Shown here: positions 1 through 5,530 of the stretch, one piece after another
Layout of the letters: the number at the start of each line of letters is the position of its first letter
Position numbering within the stretch: position 1 is the stretch's first letter
Source of the DNA: Bacteroidales bacterium
GTDB lineage: Bacteria > Bacteroidota > Bacteroidia > Bacteroidales > Dysgonomonadaceae
DNA: 6,396 bases
Reading direction: 5' to 3'
Assembly (NCBI GenBank): GCA_012728155.1
Contig: JAAYFR010000052.1
Location: forward strand, 1-6,396
Position numbers and translations under genes: made by a program
Notes under the pieces: generated by a model
What the model saw: only the letters and a program-made list of their open reading frames with translations
Database searches by the model: none
Told to the model about the DNA's origin: nothing

Positions 1-176
1 CAATAAAATTATTGGACAAATTCTGTGTAAATTTCTATTTTTTACTATTTTTACAGACAGCACAATTTTACCCGTATATGCCCAAAACTCTTTTCAACAT
101 TCACAAGCCAGAAAGGTCATATATTTTTTCTTTTCGTAACTGCACATATAGAGAAAGCAATTTTAAAGAAAATATA

Positions 177-928
177 ATGAGAATAAAAATTAATCGTATC
201 ATATTGTTGATGTCGTTGTTCGGATTTAATATTTTCGGCAACAATATTTCTGATAATCAGAGCCTTTCCGAAAATTCCGTACCGACAGATTCTGAAAAAG
301 AGGATGTAAATATTTTTGTTACAACCAGCACACGGTCTAAGGATTTTAAAGCAGAAACGGCAGCATTCAACAGTAAAGATATGATTTCTGCCACGACAAT
401 AAAACTTGATCCCGCTACCCGTTTTCAAACATTGGATGGTTTCGGCTCTGCCATTACTGGTTCCACCTGCTACAATTTGATGCAAATGACGAAAGAGAAG
501 AGAGAACAATTTCTAAAAGAGACTTTTTCTCCAACAGAAGGTATGGGGCAGAGTTATGTGAGAATTGCCATTGGTTGTGCTGACTTTTCACTGAGTGAAT
601 ACAGCTGTTGGGATGACAAAAACGGTGGTTTCGGATTGACATCGGAAGAGACTGATTATGTGATTCCAATTCTTAAAGAGATATTGGATTTAAATCCCGA
701 ATTAAAAATCATATCACGCCAAAATTTAAAGCAGCCTCACTGAAAACCAAAGTTTATCTTTTTGATCACAATTTCAATTACGACAATATGGCTGATCAGA
801 ACAAATATCCCGTTAAAATATATGAAGCAGGGATTGATGATGAGATAGTAGCAGGTGCCGCTTACCACAATTATGGAGGAAACAAAAGCGAACTGTTGGA
901 TATTCATAATAAATTTCCGGAGAAGTAA
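177..928 (+). pseudogene. GH30 glycoside hydrolase remnant, internally deleted, frameshifted and 3'-truncated
   Basis: The first reading frame (177-743) starts with a signal-peptide-like N-terminus (MRIKINRIILLMSLFGFNIF), then a GH30-type region: IFVTTSTRSKDF, LDPATRFQTLDGFGSAITGS, the S-Y-V-R-I-A-I-G-C-A-D-F-S strand, and IPILKEILDLNPELKIIS. There the match stops, followed by a short nonsense tail and TGA at 741. From 719 another frame resumes GH30 homology (PKFKAASLKTKVYLFDHNF, then VAGAAYHNYGGNKSELLDIH) and ends at TAA 926-928. In intact family members roughly 75-90 residues lie between these blocks, including the N-E-P acid/base glutamate; the nucleophile E-T-S segment would follow just after the final stop. 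Both catalytic glutamates are therefore absent, as is the C-terminal beta domain. The family acts outside the cytoplasm on glucosylceramide, xylan or beta-1,6-glucan; the substrate here cannot be told. An in-frame extension to 12 exists, but its first 55 residues look non-coding, and 177 directly precedes the signal peptide. Confidence 0.5.
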
Positions 929-979
929 TCGCTCCATATGGTCCATTTAAGAATAAATTGTATTGATCGTTTTTTTTCC

Positions 980-1210
980 TTATTGCACCTCCGAATCGGG
1001 CGGAGGGATATGCACCTGCTTTTCCTCCTCTAACGAAGCCACTTCCTTATAATTCCGTAATCTGGGGATGACCTCCTCTTCTGCCATGCCGATGATGAGG
1101 CCAAACTCATAGAGGTGGATGATGACCAATCCCTCCCGGTGAAGCTGCTCCGCCACGACAGTGAGCTGGTCCAGATAGATTTCATAGATGGTGATGATGA
1201 TCTGCCGCAT
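980..1210 (-). CDS. Stand-alone subtilase propeptide-like (I9-type) protein, putative protease inhibitor or chaperone
   Basis: This is a 76-residue protein with no signal peptide. Its pattern fits the ferredoxin-like fold of subtilisin prodomains: strand 1 (residues 3-8, QIIITI), helix 1 (about 13-26, LDQLTVVAEQLHREG), strand 2 (28-33), strand 3 (36-42, FGLIIGM), helix 2 (about 43-52, AEEEVIPRLR), and a final strand around VASLEEEKQVHIP. It ends in PPPDSEVQ, the kind of extended tail that in propeptides lies in the protease active-site cleft. From memory, similar 75-85 residue proteins ending in PPPDS-like tails are found in many bacteria, sometimes mislabelled as aldolase. It follows the S8 protease gene after 7 nt, so the likely role is inhibition or folding assistance of that protease in trans. 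The frame is open upstream to 1282, but those 24 residues overlap the protease end and do not fit the fold, so ATG at 1210 is preferred. The function is inferred from fold pattern and context. Confidence 0.72.
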   Translation of the reverse strand: MRQIIITIYEIYLDQLTVVAEQLHREGLVIIHLYEFGLIIGMAEEEVIPRLRNYKEVASLEEEKQVHIPPPDSEVQ

Positions 1211-1217
1211 ATACACT

Positions 1218-2447
1218 TTATTTAGGGGCCATAGTGAGACCTTCGCCCACATCTTCCGCCGGTAACGGGAGTGAGCGGGCAATTTTTCTTAATTCGGATT
1301 CAATCACCGCCGGGGTGGCATCGGGATATTTCTCGAAGAGTAAAGCAGCGATACCAGCCACAAAAGGGGTAGCCATACTCGTTCCCGACAGGGTACGGTA
1401 CCTTCTCGGCATGGGCCACGATGAGTGGATATCCACTCCCGGTGCAACAATATCGACCAGTCCGGAGGGGTTGATGGCGCGGTTGGAGAAATTGCCAATC
1501 TGCAGTTCCGAGTCTATCGCTCCCACGGCAAGGATAGAAGGGCAATCGGCAGGGCTTGCCACAGGCTCAAACCGTTGTTTCGACCGTTGGCTGTCGTTGC
1601 CTGCCGCCGCCACGGTCAACGTTCCTTTCGAACGTGCAAATCGGGCTGCCCGCTCATAAGCTATATCATAACCCTCGCCTTCTGACACGGGTGATCCGAG
1701 CGACATCGACAACACCTTACAGCCGTTTCTGGCGGCCCAGGCCATGCCGTTCAGTATCCACGACTGGGCACCACTCCCCAAACGACTACTCAGTACTTTT
1801 CCCGCATAGATATGCGCAGCTGACGCTACTCCGTAACGATCTCCCTGCGCATCTGCCAGTCCGCAGGCGATACCGGTGCAATGGGTACCATGTCCGTGGA
1901 AATCTTCGATGGTTTCATCGGGAGCAAATGAGGCGGTGGTGATCGTCCGTCCTTCAAAATCGGGATGGGTGGTATCGAATCCGGTATCCAGTACCGCCAT
2001 TTTGACTCCTGCACCCGTATAGGGAGAATCAAGCACTCCGGTTACCTCTATTCCCCATGTAGCTCCTCGATTGCTATCCTCGTCTACGGCAACTTTATCC
2101 GGGATATAGACCACCTTTTCTGGTACGACCAAAAAGCCAGTGCCTGATAATTTTATCTGCTCTGCCTTCTCTTCGTCCACATCTACCAATGCCACACCCA
2201 GATCATTGAATACAAGTGCGTCGGCATCCTTTAACCGGCTTTCGTCCGGCGGGTCAGAGATAAAATCGGCAGTAGTGGCTACCGATAGTTTCCATTTCTT
2301 TTCGAGTCGTCGAATAGCCTCCATTACCTCCTTGCTCTCGTTGTTGAGGATCAAAAAATAACGGCCGGTATAACGAGGATTATCCGAAGCTACCGACAGG
2401 GTGTTTCCTTTCAGGAAGGTTCGTCTTCCAAGTTTGGGGGGTTGCAT
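1218..2447 (-). CDS. Subtilisin-like serine protease (peptidase family S8) with N-terminal propeptide-like region
   Basis: This 409-residue endopeptidase has the full S8 catalytic set: Asp154 in KMAVLDTGFDTTHPDF, His186 in FHGHGTHCTGIACG, oxyanion-hole Asn284 in VAAAGND, and Ser357 in SGTSMATPFVAG. Residues about 29-116 (RYFLILNNESKEV through VVPEKVVYIPD) look like an I9-type propeptide with alternating strands and helices; the catalytic domain covers about 128-393 and is followed by a short tail, with no extra C-terminal domain. No hydrophobic signal peptide is visible at either candidate start, so secretion by the usual Sec route is not supported; the enzyme may be cytoplasmic or exported with its membrane partner. 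ATG at 2447 is chosen because it lies 2 nt after the stop of the upstream membrane-protein gene and is preceded by an A-rich stretch; an alternative ATG at 2483 would overlap that gene. The gene is the middle one of three tightly packed genes. The natural substrate is unknown. Confidence 0.93.
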   Translation of the reverse strand: MQPPKLGRRTFLKGNTLSVASDNPRYTGRYFLILNNESKEVMEAIRRLEKKWKLSVATTADFISDPPDESRLKDADALVFNDLGVALVDVDEEKAEQIKLSGTGFLVVPEKVVYIPDKVAVDEDSNRGATWGIEVTGVLDSPYTGAGVKMAVLDTGFDTTHPDFEGRTITTASFAPDETIEDFHGHGTHCTGIACGLADAQGDRYGVASAAHIYAGKVLSSRLGSGAQSWILNGMAWAARNGCKVLSMSLGSPVSEGEGYDIAYERAARFARSKGTLTVAAAGNDSQRSKQRFEPVASPADCPSILAVGAIDSELQIGNFSNRAINPSGLVDIVAPGVDIHSSWPMPRRYRTLSGTSMATPFVAGIAALLFEKYPDATPAVIESELRKIARSLPLPAEDVGEGLTMAPK

Positions 2448-2449
2448 GA

Positions 2450-3031
2450 TTATGGTTCTTTTTTTCGCGCCACTTCCTTCCACAGGGCAATTTCAGCCTT
2501 TTGCCTTCTATTTTCCTCCATGATAGCGAAGAGATTCGGTAGGTAAATCCTTGTATAAAAATAGCCGGTAATAAAACCGGTGACGAGAGCATAGATGAGC
2601 AAAGCAATCAGAAACACCCCGGCTGAATCTGCCTGCAACATTGCACCACTGTTATCCACAATATAACCTGCCATGCCTCGCAGGTACCCGGGTATCTTGC
2701 CCAATTGGGTAAGGGTTACTCCGATGATGATCTTGGTGAGCCAGTCCGACACTTCTTCCAAGTTGGTATTCGGCATATACTTCGTACTTTTGTCATACTC
2801 TTCGTGCGGGTTGTAGTGCTTGTTTAGTTTGGGAATGGCAAACAGAAATCCCAACAATCCGCCCGACAACATAATAGCAAAGGTGACGATAAGCAACAAT
2901 CCCAGCAAATCCCAATAGCCCGGGGAGCTATTGGCATAGGCAAAACAGGCAATCAGCCCAGGGAGGATTATCGCCAAGGGAAACAGGTGGATACGAAACC
3001 CTGTTCCGGCAGAAAGTTTTTTCGCGCTCAT
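2450..3031 (-). CDS. Uncharacterised multi-spanning membrane protein, first gene of the protease cassette
   Basis: This 193-residue integral membrane protein belongs to no family I can name. Clear hydrophobic segments lie at about residues 14-34 (HLFPLAIILPGLIACFAYA), 41-66 (DLLGLLLIVTFAIMLSGG and on to FLFAIP) and 137-160 (AGVFLIALLIYALVTGFITG). A fourth, weaker segment at about 100-125 contains K112 and R118 and may be a membrane span or a re-entrant or amphipathic helix; four spans would put both the basic N-terminus (MSAKK) and the charged C-terminal helix (about 170-193, rich in E, K and R) in the cytoplasm. The most conserved-looking parts are GGLLGFLFAIPK (57-68) and NTNLEEVSDWLTKIIIG (88-104), a combination I recall from unannotated membrane proteins in several phyla. 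The gene ends 2 nt before the S8 protease start, so the two are co-transcribed and possibly co-translated. A role as membrane anchor, sensor or export partner for the protease is inference. Confidence 0.82.
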   Translation of the reverse strand: MSAKKLSAGTGFRIHLFPLAIILPGLIACFAYANSSPGYWDLLGLLLIVTFAIMLSGGLLGFLFAIPKLNKHYNPHEEYDKSTKYMPNTNLEEVSDWLTKIIIGVTLTQLGKIPGYLRGMAGYIVDNSGAMLQADSAGVFLIALLIYALVTGFITGYFYTRIYLPNLFAIMEENRRQKAEIALWKEVARKKEP

Positions 3032-3060
3032 GGTTTTTCATTATGATTATTCATTTCACT

Positions 3061-3099
3061 TCGCCTCAGACTGGAAACTGTCCCATTAGAGAGAGGCGA
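3061..3099 (-). promoter_or_regulatory. Hairpin in the 5' leader of the protease cassette
   Basis: A perfect 7-bp stem, TCGCCTC (3061-3067) with GAGGCGA (3093-3099), encloses 25 bases that can form a small inner pairing (TGG 3072-3074 with CCA 3083-3085). Read on the minus strand it ends 29 nt before the ATG of the membrane-protein gene. No T-run follows on either strand, so it is not an ordinary intrinsic terminator. It could be a leader RNA structure or a DNA operator. Function is not shown by sequence. Confidence 0.35.
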
Positions 3100-3283
3100 C
3101 ACACACCCGCCATTGAGACAGGATTTCGAATGATTTCAGCGTCGGCACTTCGTATATAAATATTGTGCGGACACGTTACGTCGCATTGAGATTGCAATAT
3201 AATAATTTTTTTGATTCCAGCAAACAGTCTGTCCGTGAATTATATTATTTCACCTTTATCAATCATGCTACAGTATAAAAAGA

Positions 3284-3318
3284 GGCTGTTTTTCAGTAAG
3301 AAATAGAGAAAAACAGTC
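3284..3318. repeat. Inverted repeat overlapping the rlmN promoter region
   Basis: CTGTTTTTC at 3286-3294 is the exact reverse complement of GAAAAACAG at 3308-3316, with a 13-base loop; one G-T wobble and one G-C pair extend the stem outward to 3284/3318. It lies immediately upstream of the rlmN -7 box, so it covers the place where the -33 contact would be. On the minus strand the stem is followed by TCTTTTTA, which looks like a terminator for transcription heading leftward into the intergenic region. Either an operator or an antisense/read-through terminator is possible. Confidence 0.45.
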
Positions 3319-3327
3319 ATTTGATGC

Positions 3328-3335
3328 TATCTTTG
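3328..3335 (+). promoter_or_regulatory. Candidate Bacteroidota -7 promoter element for rlmN
   Basis: TATCTTTG matches the Bacteroidota primary-sigma -7 consensus TAnnTTTG at all six fixed positions. It is 23 nt upstream of the rlmN ATG, implying a very short leader. No clear TTTG -33 element stands at the usual 19-21 nt spacing; that place is occupied by the inverted repeat at 3284-3318. Confidence 0.55.
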
Positions 3336-3358
3336 CACTCTAATTACAATTGCAGCAA

Positions 3359-4384
3359 ATGAATCAAAAACAATTTCTTCTGGGGATGACGCTTGCCGAG
3401 ATCACCGAAAGCATGATGGAGCTGGGATTGCCCAAATTCACCGGCAAGCAAGTTGCCGACTGGGTCTATGTGAAACGGGTAAAGCAGATTGACGAGATGA
3501 CCAACATCTCGCTGAAGAACCGGATACTCCTTTCTGAGAAATTCAACATAGGGAGATCGGAACCCTTGGACATACAGAGATCGGTGGATGGTACCTGCAA
3601 GATGCTCTTCAAGACAGATTCCGGGAAATTCATTGAGACGGTAACCATCCCCGAAGAGGATCGTCTTACCATCTGTATCTCTTCGCAGGTGGGATGCAAG
3701 ATGAACTGCGACTTCTGCATGACGGGGAAACAGGGATTTCACGACAATCTCAGTACTACCGAAATTCTGAACCAGGTCTATTCGGTACCCGATTCTGAAA
3801 AAATCACCAACCTGGTATTTATGGGAATGGGTGAGCCGCTGGATAATTACAAGAACGTACAAAGAGCCATGGAACTACTCCAGGCGGAGTACGGACTGGG
3901 TTGGAGCCCCCGGCGGATCACCCTCTCCACCATTGGCTTGCCATCGAACCTGAAACGGTTTCTCGATGAGAGCAAATGCCATCTGGCCATCAGCCTCCAC
4001 AATCCTATTTCCGAAGAGCGGCTTGCCATCATGCCAATTGAGAAATCAGCTCCCTCGGCTTCAGTGATCGAAATGCTGCGTGAATACGACTGGAGCCATC
4101 AACGGAGGCTCTCGTTCGAATACATCATGTTCGATGGTGTGAACGACACGCTGCTCTATGCCCGCGAGTTGATCAAGCTGCTTGCCGGGTTGGACTGCCG
4201 CATCAACCTGATCCGCTTCCACGTGATCCCGATGAGCAGTCTGAAACCCTCCACCGACGAGAATATGGTTAGATTCCGTGACTTCCTCACCGCAAAAGGT
4301 TTTATCACCACCATCCGCGCCTCCCGTGGAGAAGATATCTTCGCCGCCTGTGGAATGCTATCGACGGCAAAATTAATAGTTTAA
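3359..4384 (+). CDS. rlmN: RlmN: 23S rRNA (adenine2503-C2)/tRNA (adenine37-C2) methyltransferase
   Basis: This is a radical-SAM enzyme that methylates C2 of A2503 in 23S rRNA, and in characterised members A37 of some tRNAs, in the cytoplasm. Numbering from the ATG at 3359 (341 residues, normal for the family): the [4Fe-4S] cluster motif CKMNCDFC has Cys113, Cys117 and Cys120; Cys106 in CISSQVGC matches the conserved cysteine seven residues before the cluster; GMGEPLDNY (about 156-164) is the SAM-binding GEP-type motif; and ASRGEDIFAACG carries Cys331, the methyl-carrier cysteine. These residues, with the RlmN-like N-terminal helical domain (LPKFTGKQVADWVY), favour RlmN over other radical-SAM families. 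Cfr-type C8 methyltransferases share this layout, so assignment to RlmN is by overall resemblance and the housekeeping context. A TTG at 3350 extends the frame by three codons, but ATG is the simpler start. A good -7 box lies just upstream. Confidence 0.95.
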   Translation: MNQKQFLLGMTLAEITESMMELGLPKFTGKQVADWVYVKRVKQIDEMTNISLKNRILLSEKFNIGRSEPLDIQRSVDGTCKMLFKTDSGKFIETVTIPEEDRLTICISSQVGCKMNCDFCMTGKQGFHDNLSTTEILNQVYSVPDSEKITNLVFMGMGEPLDNYKNVQRAMELLQAEYGLGWSPRRITLSTIGLPSNLKRFLDESKCHLAISLHNPISEERLAIMPIEKSAPSASVIEMLREYDWSHQRRLSFEYIMFDGVNDTLLYARELIKLLAGLDCRINLIRFHVIPMSSLKPSTDENMVRFRDFLTAKGFITTIRASRGEDIFAACGMLSTAKLIV

Positions 4385-4427
4385 CGATTATTTTATGCTT
4401 GTCGGTTTTATTTCTCACAAATAATCG
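4385..4427. repeat. Inverted repeat directly after the rlmN stop codon
   Basis: CGATTATTT at 4385-4393 is the exact reverse complement of AAATAATCG at 4419-4427, with a 25-base loop. The left arm begins at the base after the rlmN TAA. The stem is mostly A-T and no T-run follows, so it is a weak terminator candidate; a protein-binding site before the next gene is an alternative. The next eight bases (AATATTTG, 4428-4435) differ from the -7 consensus TAnnTTTG only at the first base's neighbourhood and could mark a weak promoter for the lipoprotein gene, but no good -33 element accompanies it. Confidence 0.35.
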
Positions 4428-4476
4428 AATATTTGTTCATTCATAGGAAATACAAACCCTTTAAAGCTACGGCGAT

Positions 4477-5478
4477 ATGAAGATGCGCTATGTTATATTA
4501 CCCGTTATTCTTGCTCTAATAACGCTGTTTACGTCGTGTGATGGCAGTGGGACTTTTTTCTCCGCTTCGGGAACGACCAACGAAGTGATCGTGCTAATGG
4601 ACGAGGATGCCTGGGAAGGCTCAGCAGGCAGGGCTCTTTTCGGCGCACTGAACTCCAACGTAAAGGCGTTACCACAACCCGAACCCAACTTTCGGATATT
4701 ACAACTCACACCGGAGAATTTCACCTCCACTTTTAAGGTGGCCAGAAACGTGATCATTCCCGATATATCCAACATATATAGTTATCCCAAGCTCACCTCG
4801 GATCTGGACAAACATGCCATGGGGCAGGTAATCATGAACATACACGCACCCGATACGGCCAGTTTTATAGAATTTGTGACCGAAAACCGGGAGAGTATCG
4901 TAGATTATTTCATCACCAAGGAGTTGCAACGCAACGCAAATTATCTCAAAAATCAAATAAAAGAACCGATATCACGCGTCAAACAGGTTTTTGATATCGA
5001 TATACATTTTCCAAAAGGATTGCCCAACATTACCGAACATGCTAACTTTTACTGGGCTACCAATAATGCCCCACGCGGACGTCAGGATATCGTAATATAC
5101 CAGTTGCCCTACACTACCGAGACCATTTTCGAGAAAGATTCCCTGATTAGTATTCGCAACAGAGTATTAGGAGAATATATAAAAGGATCATTCGACTCCG
5201 AAATGACAACTGCCGCTGCCTATTCACCCGATTACCGGAAAATGGAAGTGGATGGCCTGTTCCGGGTCGAATTACGCGGCCTTTGGGAAATGACCACCGA
5301 TATGATGGGTGGCCCATTTGTGATGCATGCCTTTGTAAACGAGAAGACCGGCATGGTGGTGATTGCCGAAGTATTTGTCTATGCTCCGGAAATGAACAAG
5401 CGGAATCTCCTGCGTAATTTGGAATCCACACTTTATACCATCAGCATTCCTGAAAAAGAGAAAGAAAAGAAATCTTAA
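4477..5478 (+). CDS. DUF4837 family lipoprotein
   Basis: This 333-residue protein starts with a lipoprotein signal peptide: a basic start (MKMR), a hydrophobic core (residues 5-18) and a lipobox-like FTSC with Cys21 as the predicted lipidated residue. The mature part (NEVIVLMDEDAWEGSAG at 35-51, then NFRILQLTPENFTSTFKVARNVII at 71-94 in two blocks, RGLWEMTTDMMGGPFV at 267-282 and GMVVIAEVFVYAPEMNKRN at 292-310) matches my memory of the Bacteroidota DUF4837 family, which has no known biochemical role. The tail is highly charged (EKEKEKK). It should sit in the periplasm or at the outer membrane. It begins 92 nt after rlmN and ends 52 nt before pdxA, on the same strand; in Bacteroidales these genes commonly lie close together. 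A second in-frame ATG two codons downstream would give almost the same signal peptide. Confidence 0.85.
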   Translation: MKMRYVILPVILALITLFTSCDGSGTFFSASGTTNEVIVLMDEDAWEGSAGRALFGALNSNVKALPQPEPNFRILQLTPENFTSTFKVARNVIIPDISNIYSYPKLTSDLDKHAMGQVIMNIHAPDTASFIEFVTENRESIVDYFITKELQRNANYLKNQIKEPISRVKQVFDIDIHFPKGLPNITEHANFYWATNNAPRGRQDIVIYQLPYTTETIFEKDSLISIRNRVLGEYIKGSFDSEMTTAAAYSPDYRKMEVDGLFRVELRGLWEMTTDMMGGPFVMHAFVNEKTGMVVIAEVFVYAPEMNKRNLLRNLESTLYTISIPEKEKEKKS

Positions 5479-5530
5479 TCAACTATTATATAGATTTTTA
5501 ATCATAGAAAAGTTTTAAATTAATATATAC

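Larger units (their letters stand above)
3032..3358. other. Divergent intergenic region between the protease cassette and rlmN
   Basis: About 327 bases hold no convincing coding region or tRNA. The contents I can support are a GC-rich hairpin at 3061-3099 in the leader of the minus-strand cassette, an inverted repeat at 3284-3318, and a Bacteroidota -7 box for rlmN at 3328-3335. Between about 3100 and 3280 the sequence is plain, partly A/T-rich, with an 8-base direct repeat CATTGAGA at 3111-3118 and 3184-3191 that is probably chance. I searched the minus strand for the TAnnTTTG element that should drive the cassette and found no exact copy. Confidence 0.8.

Noticed and set aside
12..176. In-frame N-terminal extension of the GH30 reading frame to an ATG at 12
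   Set aside because: The extra 55 residues look like translated A/T-rich intergenic DNA, and the ATG at 177 directly begins a normal signal peptide.
719..928. The second GH30 block as a separate small gene
   Set aside because: It has no credible start or ribosome site, begins in mid-domain, and continues the homology of the preceding frame, so it is part of one broken gene.
944..977. T-run GTTTTTTTT with a small upstream pairing (ATTTA/TAAAT) as a terminator for the GH30 gene
   Set aside because: The stem is only 5 A-T pairs and lies 11 bases away from the T-run, so it is not a credible intrinsic terminator.
1234..2361. Several plus-strand open frames across the protease gene
   Set aside because: They lie opposite the S8 gene, whose minus-strand product has all catalytic motifs; their translations show no recognisable domain and are shadow frames.
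2394..2447. Twin-arginine-like motif GRRTFLKG near the protease N-terminus
   Set aside because: The R-R-x-F-L-K pattern is present but no hydrophobic stretch or cleavage site follows; the sequence goes straight into the propeptide-like region.
3111..3191. Direct repeat CATTGAGA at 3111-3118 and 3184-3191
   Set aside because: Only two 8-base copies 73 bases apart with unlike flanks; compatible with chance, and not a CRISPR or attachment site.
3350..3358. TTG at 3350 as the rlmN start
   Set aside because: It adds only M-Q-Q before an ATG at 3359 and would sit only about 8 nt from the expected transcript start; it remains possible but less likely.
3344..4032. Minus-strand open frames inside rlmN
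   Set aside because: rlmN on the plus strand has clear conserved motifs throughout, and the opposite frames show none.
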